Notes under the pieces: generated by a model
Told to the model about the DNA's origin: nothing
What the model saw: only the letters and a program-made list of their open reading frames with translations
Databases searched by the model: none
Assembly: GCF_014138045.1 (NCBI RefSeq)
Contig: NZ_JACGXA010000003.1
Location: 186,001 to 250,000, forward strand
Length of the DNA stretch: 64,000 nucleotides
From: Nocardioides ginsengisegetis
Lineage (GTDB): Bacteria; Actinomycetota; Actinomycetes; Propionibacteriales; Nocardioidaceae
Direction of reading: 5' to 3'
In this document: in pieces, positions 1 through 8,625 of the stretch
Numbering within the stretch: position 1 is the first letter of the stretch
Layout of the letters: every line of letters starts with the position of its first letter
Translations under genes and position numbers: made by a program

Positions 1-1
1 C

Positions 2-352
2 CGGCTGACTGACGCCGGCAGGGCGGACCCGCTCTTCGCCGGGGTGTCCGACGAGTTCGCGGCGTTCCTGGGCCACAAGGAGGCGGTCACCCGGCTGCCG
101 GACGGGGCGGTGCTGCTCGCCTCGTCGCAGGCCTGCCCGGTCCAGGCGTTCCGGCTCGGCAGCCACGTCTACGCCACGCAGTTCCACCCCGAGCTGGACG
201 TGCCGGGCCTGGTCCGCCGGGTCGAGGCCTACCGCGACCACGGCTACTTCGACCCCACCGAGCTCGAGCAGGTCCTGGCCCGGGCCCGCGCCGGGGTCGT
301 CACCGAGCCGCCGCTCCTGCTGGCGCGCTTCGTGGAGCTCCACGCCCACTGA
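2..352 (+). CDS. Glutamine amidotransferase, C-terminal part
   Basis: The reading frame is open from the window edge and ends at TGA 350-352, so the start lies upstream. The visible 116 residues carry the end of a class I glutamine amidotransferase domain: a GHKEAV segment and the QFHPEL motif that supplies the catalytic His and Glu. The nucleophile Cys would lie upstream and cannot be checked. The layout resembles the stand-alone GMP-synthase-like amidotransferases of actinobacteria, not TrpG or CarA, but the amide acceptor cannot be told. The next gene is separated by a promoter, so this is probably the last gene of its operon. Confidence 0.8.
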   Translation, partial: RLTDAGRADPLFAGVSDEFAAFLGHKEAVTRLPDGAVLLASSQACPVQAFRLGSHVYATQFHPELDVPGLVRRVEAYRDHGYFDPTELEQVLARARAGVVTEPPLLLARFVELHAH

Positions 353-392
353 CGGCCCTCCGTGACCCGAGTGACCTGCACCACTTCCACTG

Positions 393-430
393 TTGAACAT
401 CTGTCAATAAAACCGTGGGAGGGCTACCGT
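393..430 (+). promoter_or_regulatory. Promoter region of the monooxygenase gene
   Basis: A TACCGT -10 box at 425-430 precedes the ATG at 437 by 6 nt. Just upstream, in an unusually AT-rich patch, lies an imperfect inverted repeat, TTGAACATCTGTCAA (393-407), which could be a repressor site. No strong -35 hexamer is at the expected distance. The -10 is seen directly; the operator is conjecture. Confidence 0.4.
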
Positions 431-436
431 CGGACC

Positions 437-1894
437 ATGACTCCCGAGCACCCCGCGCACCCCGAGCACGTGGACGTGATCGTCGTCGGCGCCGGCCTGT
501 CCGGCATCGGTGCGGCCTGCCAGCTGACCGAGAGGCACCCCGGGAAGTCCGTGGCCGTGCTCGAGGCGCGCGAGGCGAGCGGCGGCACGTGGGACCTGTT
601 CCGCTACCCCGGCATCCGCTCGGACTCCGACATGTTCACCTTCGGCTACCGCTGGCGCCCGTGGCCCTCCGACACCGCGCTGGCCGACGGACCGCTGATC
701 CTCGACTACCTGCGCACCGTCGCCCGTGAGTACGGCGTCGACGAGAAGATCCGCTACCGGCACCGGGTCGTCGGCGCCTCCTGGGACTCCGCCACCAGCC
801 GCTGGACGGTCGAGGTGGACGTCGCCGGCGAGCGTCGCGTCCTCACGACCGGCTTCCTCTGGTCGTGCGGCGGCTACTACGACTACGAGCAGGGCCACGC
901 GCCGGAGTTCCCGGGGGCCGCCGACTTCCGCGGGCAGGTCGTGCACCCGCAGTTCTGGCCCGAGGACCTCGACCACGCCGGCAAGAAGGTCGTCGTCATC
1001 GGCAGCGGCGCCACCGCGGTCACGCTGGTCCCGGCGATGGCCGGGACGGCCGAGCACGTGACCATGCTGCAGCGCTCCCCGTCGTACGTCGCCACGCGGC
1101 CGGGCCGCGACCCGCTCGCCCGGCGCCTGGAGAAGTTGCCGCGCGCCGTTGCCTACCCGGTGATCCGCTGGAAGAACATCCTCTATGCCGCCGCCACGTT
1201 CAAGCTCGCGCGGGTGCGGCCGTCGATCGTCAAGAAGGCGCTGCGCGACGCGGCGATCCGCCAGCTCCCCGAGGGCTACGACGTCGACCGGCACTTCAGG
1301 CCGACGTACAACCCCTGGGACCAGCGTCTCTGCCTGGTGCCCGACGGCGACCTCTTCAAGGCGATCCGCCGCGGTGAGGCCTCGGTCGTCACCGACACCA
1401 TCGAGACCTTCACGGAGACCGGCATCCGGCTCACCTCCGGCGAGGAGCTCGAGGCGGACATCATCGTGACCGCCACCGGGCTGAAGCTGAAGCCCTTCGG
1501 CGGCTTCGACCTCACCGTCGACGGCGCCGCGGTCAAGGCCCACGAGACCATGGCCTACAAGGCGCTGATGCTCAGCGGAGTGCCCAACTTCGCGTTCACC
1601 ATCGGCTACACCAACGCCTCGTGGACGCTCAAGGCCGACCTCGTCTCCGACTACGTCGTCCGGCTCCTCGAGCACCTCGACCGGACCGGCACGACCCGCG
1701 TCGTGGCCGAGCGCGACCCTGACGTCGGCGAGCGGCCACTGATGGACTTCCAGTCCGGCTACATCCTGCGCGCGCTCGACGACCTGCCGGTCCAGGGTGA
1801 CCGGGCGCCGTGGATGCTCCGGCAGAACTACATCACCGACCTGCGCACCATCCGCCGCGGCGATCTCGAGGACGGCGTCCTGCAGTTCAGCTGA
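437..1894 (+). CDS. EthA-like Baeyer-Villiger flavin monooxygenase
   Basis: FAD- and NADPH-dependent monooxygenase of 485 residues. It has a GAGLSG dinucleotide-binding motif at about residues 18-23, the Baeyer-Villiger fingerprint F-x-G-x-x-x-H-x-x-x-W-P at about 164-175, and a second GSGATA motif near 190. Segments such as GGTWDLFRYPGIRSDSDM and YNPWDQRLCLVP are those of mycobacterial EthA, the activator of ethionamide, so a Baeyer-Villiger reaction on a ketone or a sulfur oxidation is expected; the natural substrate is unknown. The ATG at 437 is chosen because a TACCGT -10 box (425-430) ends 6 nt before it, giving a leaderless transcript. No ethR-type repressor lies alongside. Confidence 0.88.
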   Translation: MTPEHPAHPEHVDVIVVGAGLSGIGAACQLTERHPGKSVAVLEAREASGGTWDLFRYPGIRSDSDMFTFGYRWRPWPSDTALADGPLILDYLRTVAREYGVDEKIRYRHRVVGASWDSATSRWTVEVDVAGERRVLTTGFLWSCGGYYDYEQGHAPEFPGAADFRGQVVHPQFWPEDLDHAGKKVVVIGSGATAVTLVPAMAGTAEHVTMLQRSPSYVATRPGRDPLARRLEKLPRAVAYPVIRWKNILYAAATFKLARVRPSIVKKALRDAAIRQLPEGYDVDRHFRPTYNPWDQRLCLVPDGDLFKAIRRGEASVVTDTIETFTETGIRLTSGEELEADIIVTATGLKLKPFGGFDLTVDGAAVKAHETMAYKALMLSGVPNFAFTIGYTNASWTLKADLVSDYVVRLLEHLDRTGTTRVVAERDPDVGERPLMDFQSGYILRALDDLPVQGDRAPWMLRQNYITDLRTIRRGDLEDGVLQFS

Positions 1895-1995
1895 CCACCA
1901 CCCGGGCGGGTGGTTTGCCGGCGTCCCGATCGGGCACGAACCGTTCGGCAACCTGCGTCGCACCCGCGGCGCGCCCGACCTACACGGAGGACACC

Positions 1996-2190
1996 ATGGG
2001 TTTCGGTGACAAGGCGGAGAACAAGGCCGAGGACCTCGGCGGCAAGGCCAAGGAGGCCACCGGCAAGGCGACCGGCAACGAGAGCCTCGAGGCCGAGGGC
2101 AAGGCCGACCAGACCTCGGCCTCGGTGAAGAACGCCGGCGAGCACGTCAAGGACGCCGCCAAGGACCTCAAGGACGGCCTCACCAAGTAG
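1996..2190 (+). CDS. CsbD-family stress protein
   Basis: A 64-residue, highly charged, Lys/Ala/Glu-rich protein with the repeated K-A-E-x-x-x-G-K-x-K-E-x-x-G pattern of the CsbD family. Members are small hydrophilic cytoplasmic proteins, often induced under general stress, with no established biochemical activity. The start is well supported by GGAGG (1986-1990) 5 nt upstream of the ATG. It is followed at once by a strong hairpin terminator, so it is probably a single-gene transcript. Confidence 0.85.
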   Translation: MGFGDKAENKAEDLGGKAKEATGKATGNESLEAEGKADQTSASVKNAGEHVKDAAKDLKDGLTK

Positions 2191-2212
2191 CGCCTGCTTG
2201 ACAAGGATCACA

Positions 2213-2249
2213 GGCCGGTACGGCGGCGCGGATTGTCGCCGTACCGGCC
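2213..2249 (+). terminator. Hairpin terminator after csbD
   Basis: A perfect 13-bp inverted repeat (arms 2213-2225 and 2237-2249, 11-nt loop) starts 22 nt after the CsbD stop codon. There is no U-tract, which is common for actinobacterial terminators. Confidence 0.75.
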
Positions 2250-2257
2250 GACTCCCC

Positions 2258-2408
2258 TAGGGTGGAGCCACGAGTTCGTCCAGTCTTGCCTCGGACTCCC
2301 GCGCGATCTGGCTCGGTCTTCTCGACCCGCAGCCCGCGCCCCTCCTCGTGAGGTTCGCTTCCCCAGTCACGCCGCCGGTGTGACCAGCGTGGTGAGACAC
2401 CACGAAAC
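2258..2408 (+). promoter_or_regulatory. Promoter and long 5' leader of the DEAD-box helicase gene
   Basis: A TAGGGT -10 box at 2258-2263 would start transcription near 2270, leaving a leader of about 140 nt before the helicase start. The leader is pyrimidine-rich and contains short complementary segments (for example GGTGT at 2377-2381 with ACACC at 2397-2401). DEAD-box RNA helicase genes are often controlled through structured leaders; here this is only an inference. Confidence 0.4.
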
Positions 2409-3953
2409 GTGAGTGATTCCCGCATGTCTGCTGCTTCTTCCTCCGCCGCGCCGTCCTTCGTGGACCTCGGCGTCCCCGCCCCGCTCGCCGCCATCCTGGC
2501 CGCGCAGGGCATCACCACCCCGACCCCCATCCAGGCCGCGACGCTGCCGGACTCCATGGCCGGACGCGACGTCCTGGGCCGGGGCCGCACCGGCTCCGGC
2601 AAGACCTTCGCCTTCCTGCTGCCGCTCGTCGCGCGCCTCACGGCGTCCGGCCGCCCGGCCCGCAAGGGCGAGCCGCGCGCGCTGATCCTGGCGCCGACGC
2701 GCGAGCTCGTCGGCCAGATCCACGAGTCGCTCAAGCCGCTCGCGGAGTCCGCCGGCCTCACCACCATGACGATCTTCGGTGGCGTGGGCCAGACCCCGCA
2801 GGTCAACGCCCTCCGCCGCGGCGCGGACATCGTGCTCGCCTGCCCGGGCCGGCTCGAGGACCTCATCCAGCAAGGCCACTGCGACCTGGGTGCCATCGAG
2901 ATCACGATCCTCGACGAGGCCGACCACATGGCCGACCTGGGCTTCCTCCCCGCCGTACGCCGCATCATGGACAAGACCCCGGCCGACGGCCAGCGGCTCC
3001 TGTTCTCGGCGACGCTCGACAACGCGATCAACGTGCTGGTCAAGCGGTTCCTGTCCCAGCCGGTGACCCACGAGGCCGACTCCGCGCAGTCCCCGATCTC
3101 GACGATGGACCACCACGTCCTGCACCTGTCGCGGGAGAACCGCGTCCCGGTGCTGGTCGACCTGACCAGCGCGCCGGGCCGCACGGTCGTCTTCACGCGC
3201 ACCAAGCACGGCGCCAAGGCGCTGACCCGCCAGCTGAACAAGAGCGGTGTCCCGACCGTCGAGCTGCACGGCAACCTGAGCCAGAACGCCCGCACCCGCA
3301 ACATGGAGGCGTTCCACTCCGGCAAGGCGAGCACCCTCGTCGCCACCGACATCGCCGCCCGCGGCATCCACGTCGATGACGTCGCGCTGGTCGTGCACGC
3401 CGACCCGCCGGTCGAGCACAAGGCCTACCTGCACCGCTCGGGCCGTACGGCGCGCGCCGGTGCCGCCGGCACCGTCATCACGCTGATGACCGACGACCAG
3501 GTGCGCGACGTCCGCGACCTGACCCGTGCGGCCGGCATCAAGCCGACCACCACCAAGATCCACGGCGCCTCGCACCCGCTGCTCGCCGAGCTCGCGCCCG
3601 GCAAGCGGGTGCACGTCCCCGGCGGCCTCGTCGTCGACGTGCCCGAGCAGTCCTCCGGCAACCGCTCCTCGGGCTCGGGCTCCGGCTCCGGCTCGGGTCG
3701 TCCGCGTCGTCGCCGCGGTGGCGGCGGCGGCCAGGGTGGCGGTCAGGGCTCCGGCCAGGGCTCCGGCCAGGGCGCCAAGTCCCAGGGCGGCCGCCAGCAG
3801 GGCACCAAGCAGCAGGGCGCCAAGCCCGCCGCCAAGCAGGGCTCCGGCGGCAACGGCGGCGGCAACCGCAGCCGCTCGAACCGCGGCCCCGCCGCCGGCT
3901 CGGGTCGCCCCGGCCAGCACAGCGCGGCGAGCTTCAGCTCCGGCCGCCGCTGA
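2409..3953 (+). CDS. DEAD-box ATP-dependent RNA helicase
   Basis: Superfamily 2 RNA helicase of 514 residues with all the family motifs in order: Q motif (PTPIQ, near 37), Walker A GRTGSGKT (near 59), APTREL, DEAD (near 168), SAT, ATDIAARGIH and HRSGRTARAG (near 341). After about residue 400 comes a low-complexity tail of Gly, Ser, Gln, Arg and Lys, typical of RNA-binding extensions of the actinobacterial RhlE/DeaD-like enzymes. It probably remodels structured RNA, for instance in cold or during ribosome assembly. The GTG at 2409 and the ATG at 2424 are both possible starts and neither has a good ribosome binding site. Confidence 0.92.
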   Translation: MSDSRMSAASSSAAPSFVDLGVPAPLAAILAAQGITTPTPIQAATLPDSMAGRDVLGRGRTGSGKTFAFLLPLVARLTASGRPARKGEPRALILAPTRELVGQIHESLKPLAESAGLTTMTIFGGVGQTPQVNALRRGADIVLACPGRLEDLIQQGHCDLGAIEITILDEADHMADLGFLPAVRRIMDKTPADGQRLLFSATLDNAINVLVKRFLSQPVTHEADSAQSPISTMDHHVLHLSRENRVPVLVDLTSAPGRTVVFTRTKHGAKALTRQLNKSGVPTVELHGNLSQNARTRNMEAFHSGKASTLVATDIAARGIHVDDVALVVHADPPVEHKAYLHRSGRTARAGAAGTVITLMTDDQVRDVRDLTRAAGIKPTTTKIHGASHPLLAELAPGKRVHVPGGLVVDVPEQSSGNRSSGSGSGSGSGRPRRRRGGGGGQGGGQGSGQGSGQGAKSQGGRQQGTKQQGAKPAAKQGSGGNGGGNRSRSNRGPAAGSGRPGQHSAASFSSGRR

Positions 3954-3966
3954 CCCGTTCCCGTCC

Positions 3967-4008
3967 CGTGTGCCCCACGACGCGCCAGAGCGCGTCGTGG
4001 GGCACACG
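3967..4008 (+). terminator. Terminator after the helicase gene
   Basis: A perfect 18-bp inverted repeat (3967-3984 and 3991-4008) with a CCAGAG loop begins 14 nt after the helicase stop codon. It is a strong intrinsic-type hairpin without a U-tract. Confidence 0.85.
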
Positions 4009-4057
4009 CGCGTGGTGAGGCCTCCCCCGTAGGCTCGCCGGACGGAAGGGGGTCGGT

Positions 4058-4744
4058 GTGCGGACCTGGCTGCAGCGCGCGTTGTGGGACGTCGTCCCGC
4101 GCGACCACCGGGAGTCCCCGGACGCGCTGCGCCGACGACAGCTCGTGACGGCGACCTTCGTGGTGATCGGCGGCGTGGTCCTCGGCCTGTCGCTGCGGAT
4201 CGAGCCCGGCAGCGCCTGGTTCTACCCCGCGACCCTCGTGCTCGCCGGGGTCTGGACGGTCGGCGCGTTCGCGTCCGGGCCGCTCCACCTCGGCCGGATC
4301 GCCCACGCCCGGGGCGACCGGCGCCCCGTCGTCGCGCCGATCCTGCTCGGGCTCGGCCTGGCCGCGGTCTTCGCCGCGGGCGGGCTGCTGGTGCGCGAGG
4401 TGCCGTTCCTCGAGCACCAGGTGAGCTCCGTGCTCGACCACGCGGACCAGGGCTCGTGGCCGCTGCTGGTCCTGATCACGGCCGTCAACGGGGTCGCGGA
4501 GGAGCTGTTCTTCCGCGGCGCGGCGTACGCCGCCATCACCCGGCACCCAGTCGTCTGGACGACCGTGGCGTACGCCGTCGCGACGCTGGCCAGCGGCAAC
4601 GTGATGCTGTCGTTCGCGGCCGTGCTGCTCGGCGCGCTGGTCGGCCTGCAGCGCCGCGCGTCCGGCGGGATCCTCGGGCCGATCCTGACCCACGTCACCT
4701 GGTCGGTCTCGATGCTGTTCGTGCTGCCGGCGCTGTTCGGCTGA
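4058..4744 (+). CDS. CPBP-family (CAAX-type) intramembrane metalloprotease
   Basis: A membrane protein of 228 residues with about six hydrophobic segments. It carries the EELFFRG motif (EExxxR type) at about residues 148-154 and a conserved His in a T-H-V-T-W segment near 212, the signature of the CPBP/Abi family of intramembrane proteases. Bacterial members are variously linked to bacteriocin self-immunity or protein processing; nothing nearby suggests which. The GTG start has a good ribosome binding site (GGAAGGGGG from 4043), and a TAGGCT box at 4030-4035 would give a leader of about 15 nt. Confidence 0.8.
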   Translation: MRTWLQRALWDVVPRDHRESPDALRRRQLVTATFVVIGGVVLGLSLRIEPGSAWFYPATLVLAGVWTVGAFASGPLHLGRIAHARGDRRPVVAPILLGLGLAAVFAAGGLLVREVPFLEHQVSSVLDHADQGSWPLLVLITAVNGVAEELFFRGAAYAAITRHPVVWTTVAYAVATLASGNVMLSFAAVLLGALVGLQRRASGGILGPILTHVTWSVSMLFVLPALFG

Positions 4745-4750
4745 GGACGG

Positions 4751-5650
4751 CTACGAGCGACCGCTCTCGTCCAGCGCACGGCGCACGGCTTCGGCGTACG
4801 GGATCGGCTCGCCGGGGACGATGTCGAGGATCGACCGGTCGGTGACGACGACCTCGGTGCCCATCGAGTCGATCAGGTTGCGGCCGGTGGTGACGTCGAC
4901 GTCGGTCACGAGGGCCAGCCAGTACGACGACAGCCGCGGCGTCAGCACCGGCACCCGCACGATCGGCACGCGGTGCCCCGAGGAGATCTCGGCGGCGACC
5001 TGGAGCATCTCGAGGTAGGTCAGCTGCTCGGGGCCGCCGATCTCGAAGACCCGGTCGAGCGCGGCCTCCTGGCCGATGACGCCGGCGAGGTAGCGGACGA
5101 CGTCGTCGAGCGCGATCGGCTGGGTGCGGGTGGAGACCCAGCGCGGCACGATCATCGCGGGGAGGTTCTTGACGAGCTGGCGGGTCAGCTCCCACGAGAT
5201 TCCGCCCGCCCCGACCACGATCGCGGCGCGGAGCACGGTCACCGGCACGCCGGCCTCGCCGAGCAGCCCCTCGACCTCGCGGCGCGAGCGCAGGTGCGGC
5301 GACAGGTCGCTGCCCTCCTCGCCGAGCCCGCCGAGGTAGACGATCTGCTGCACGCCCGCCGCCTTGGCCGCCCGGCCGAAGGTCCGCGCGGCCTCGGCGT
5401 CCTTGCGCTCGAAGTCGGGGTCGTCGAGGGAGTGCACGAGGTAGATCGCCACGTCGGCGCCCGCGAGGGCGTCGCTCAGCGAGGCGCGGTCGGTGACGTC
5501 GCCGCCCACGGCCACGCCGGGTCCGTCGTACTGCTCGGGGCGGCGGGTCATCGCCCGCACGTCGAGCCCGCGCGCGACGAGCTCGGGGACGAGGCGGCGG
5601 CCGACGAACCCGGTGGCGCCGGTGACGAGGACGGTCGGGGCGTCGGTCAT
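4751..5650 (-). CDS. NAD(P)-binding SDR-type epimerase/reductase (NmrA/NDUFA9-like)
   Basis: A 299-residue atypical short-chain dehydrogenase with an N-terminal GATGFVGRRL nucleotide-binding motif (about residues 11-20), then D-V-T-D and Y-L-V-H segments usual in the NAD(P)H-binding NmrA/NDUFA9-like branch. The product of the reaction is unknown. Reading leftward it starts at ATG 5648-5650, with a TAGGGT -10 box (5657-5662) ending 7 nt from the ATG, so the mRNA is probably leaderless. It converges tail-to-tail with the CAAX-type protease gene. Confidence 0.75.
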   Translation of the reverse strand: MTDAPTVLVTGATGFVGRRLVPELVARGLDVRAMTRRPEQYDGPGVAVGGDVTDRASLSDALAGADVAIYLVHSLDDPDFERKDAEAARTFGRAAKAAGVQQIVYLGGLGEEGSDLSPHLRSRREVEGLLGEAGVPVTVLRAAIVVGAGGISWELTRQLVKNLPAMIVPRWVSTRTQPIALDDVVRYLAGVIGQEAALDRVFEIGGPEQLTYLEMLQVAAEISSGHRVPIVRVPVLTPRLSSYWLALVTDVDVTTGRNLIDSMGTEVVVTDRSILDIVPGEPIPYAEAVRRALDESGRS

Positions 5651-5687
5651 GGGCCCACCCTAGAGAGGAGGCCCGCGCGAGCGCGCC

Positions 5688-5716
5688 TTGTGGATCGGAA
5701 CGTGGCCGCGTACGGT
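5688..5716 (+). promoter_or_regulatory. Promoter of the hydratase gene
   Basis: TTGTGG (5688-5693) and TACGGT (5711-5716) are separated by 17 bp, a good SigA-type promoter. It gives a leader of about 22 nt carrying AAGGAG before the hydratase ATG at 5745. Confidence 0.55.
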
Positions 5717-5744
5717 GTGGTTGAAAGTTGCACCAAGGAGATCC

Positions 5745-6506
5745 ATGCCTGCTCCCACCGTCGCCGCCCGCGCGCTCGCGTCGGCCCGCGACGAGCGCCG
5801 GACGCTCGAGCGGTTCACCGCCACGGAGCCCGACCTCGACGAGGCGTGGGGCCTGGCCGTCCAGGACCTCGACCGGGCCGCCCGGCTGGCCGCGGGGGAG
5901 CGGGTGACCGGCGCGAAGCTCGGCCTCACCAGCGCGCCCAAGCAGCAGACGATGGGTGTCCACCAGCCGATCGTCGGCTTCCTCACCGACGCGATGGCCG
6001 AGGGCGCCTTCGACGTCGACGCCCTGGCCCAGCCCCGGATCGAGCCGGAGGTCGCCTTCGTCCTGGCCGTGGACCTGGGCGGACCCGTCGCCGACGTCCG
6101 CGACGTCGTCGCGTCGGTGTGCGTCGCCCTGGAGGTGCTGGACTCCCGCTGGACCGGCTACCGCTTCGGCCTGGCCGACGTGCTCGCCGACAACACGAGT
6201 GCGGCCGGCTACCTGCTCGGCGCCCCCGCACCCCTGCCGGACGACCTGCGGGGACGGGAAGCCCGGTGGTACGTCGACGGTGAGCTCCGGTCGACCACGA
6301 CCCCCGCCGCGATCCTCGGCGACCCGCTCGCCGCCCTCGCCCACCTCGCGACCCATCTCGGGCGGCGGGGCGAGGTCCTGCCCGCCGGCTCGGTGGTGCT
6401 GGCCGGGGCGATGACCGACGCGGTCCCGCTGCTGCCCGGCACGTCCGTGCGCGTCGAGGTCGACGGCCTGGAGCCGCTCGCCTGGACGCGCCCGGCAGCC
6501 GGCTAG
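5745..6506 (+). CDS. 2-keto-4-pentenoate hydratase / fumarylacetoacetate-hydrolase-family protein
   Basis: A 253-residue member of the MhpD-like branch of the FAH superfamily. Recognisable parts are G-A-K-L-G-L-T-S near residue 66, a metal-binding R-I-E-P-E-V-A-F segment near 101 and G-S-V-V-L-A-G-A-M near 217. Such enzymes add water to 2-hydroxypentadienoates in meta-cleavage pathways or decarboxylate oxalocrotonates; no partner enzymes lie adjacent, so the substrate is open. The ATG at 5745 is preferred over upstream in-frame starts because a strong AAGGAG site lies 6 nt before it. Its stop overlaps that of the convergent MerR gene. Confidence 0.8.
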   Translation: MPAPTVAARALASARDERRTLERFTATEPDLDEAWGLAVQDLDRAARLAAGERVTGAKLGLTSAPKQQTMGVHQPIVGFLTDAMAEGAFDVDALAQPRIEPEVAFVLAVDLGGPVADVRDVVASVCVALEVLDSRWTGYRFGLADVLADNTSAAGYLLGAPAPLPDDLRGREARWYVDGELRSTTTPAAILGDPLAALAHLATHLGRRGEVLPAGSVVLAGAMTDAVPLLPGTSVRVEVDGLEPLAWTRPAAG

Positions 6507-7228
6507 CGCACCCGCTGGGCGATGCCCTCGCGCTTGGTCTCGTCCATCGCGGCCTCGTAGGCCTGCACGAGGCTGGCGATCGAGAGCGGCTTGAGCCGCT
6601 CGACGACCTCGCGCACCCGCTCCGGCGACGCGCCGGACTCCTTGTAGACCGGCCACGCCTTGGTGCGGAACACCTCGTAGAGCTCCTCGGCGATCTGCCG
6701 GCCGTGCGCGGCGTAGACGTCGGCCGCGGCGAGCGCCGCCTCGGTCGGGAAGCCAAGGTCGAGCAGGCCCAGCCCGATCGAGAGCTGCGAGACCGCGACC
6801 TGGTGCTTGCCACGACGGCCCGGGTGGACCACGCCGAGGGCGGCGAGGGTGGTGAGGTCGTCATCGGTGAGCTCGCGGCCGGCGCGCTTGTCGAGCTCGG
6901 CCCGGGACATCTCGATCGGGGTCTCGTGCTGCCACGGCGCGAGCATGGCCCGCTGCAGGGCGATGTCCTCGGGCGTGGCGTCGCGCGGGATGTTGGCGAC
7001 GTACGTCGAGATCGCCGAGAGCGTGAACCCGTGGCTCTGCAGCTCCTGGACGAGCTCGAGCCGGGCCACGTGGTCCGGGGTGTAGTAGCCCGAGCGGCCG
7101 CGCCGGATCGGCGGCGGGACGAGCCCCTTGGTCGTGTAGAAGCGGACGTTGCGCACGCTCATGCCGACCCGGTTGGTCAGCTCGTCGAGGGTGAGCAGCT
7201 CCCGGAGCGCTTCGACGCTCTCCTCCAT
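6503..7228 (-). CDS. MerR-family transcriptional regulator of the fadAB operon
   Basis: A 241-residue regulator with an N-terminal winged helix of MerR type ([20 protein letters not shown]), the usual R-x-G-Y-Y-T-P wing and a long C-terminal part of about 150 residues that may bind an acyl ligand. It is divergent from the thiolase gene, and a palindrome lies between them, so it most likely controls fadA-fadB and itself. The ATG at 7228 has GAGGAG about 6 nt upstream; an in-frame ATG at 7249 is an alternative. The ligand (an acyl-CoA or fatty acid) is inference. Confidence 0.85.
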   Translation of the reverse strand: MEESVEALRELLTLDELTNRVGMSVRNVRFYTTKGLVPPPIRRGRSGYYTPDHVARLELVQELQSHGFTLSAISTYVANIPRDATPEDIALQRAMLAPWQHETPIEMSRAELDKRAGRELTDDDLTTLAALGVVHPGRRGKHQVAVSQLSIGLGLLDLGFPTEAALAAADVYAAHGRQIAEELYEVFRTKAWPVYKESGASPERVREVVERLKPLSIASLVQAYEAAMDETKREGIAQRVR

Positions 7229-7303
7229 CGACACTCCTCGGGTCGTCATCTCGGATCAATCTCCCACGGGCGCCGGGTGAGCCAGACCACAGTCCACCCG
7301 ACC

Positions 7304-7331
7304 TTGACCGTGACACCAATAGTGTCACAAT
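7304..7331 (+). promoter_or_regulatory. fadAB promoter with MerR-type palindromic operator
   Basis: The perfect palindrome GTGACAC-CAATA-GTGTCAC (7310-7328) lies between a TTGACC -35 box (7304-7309) and a CACAAT -10 box (7326-7331), within a 16-bp spacer. MerR regulators characteristically bind in the spacer of their target promoter. The divergent MerR gene starts about 80 bp away. Confidence 0.65.
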
Positions 7332-7378
7332 CGGGACATCAGCTGAACCGCAAGCAGCCGCAAACAGCAAGGACGGTC

Positions 7379-8590
<1,212 letters not shown>

Positions 8591-8625
8591 GCGCCCGACC
8601 GGAACTGACAAAGGACTTCACCAGA

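Noticed and set aside
3660..3900. Short tandem-like repeats (GGCTCCGG, CAGGGC) in the helicase gene
   Set aside because: They encode the low-complexity Gly/Ser/Gln tail usual for such helicases; no regular unit suggests a DNA repeat element.
4695..6656. Very long open frame on the minus strand (653 codons) across several genes, and similar ones such as 7933-10848 and 13928-15736
   Set aside because: High GC leaves antisense and alternative frames open. These translate to Arg/Gly/Ala/Asp-biased sequences with no recognisable motif and lie opposite well-supported genes.
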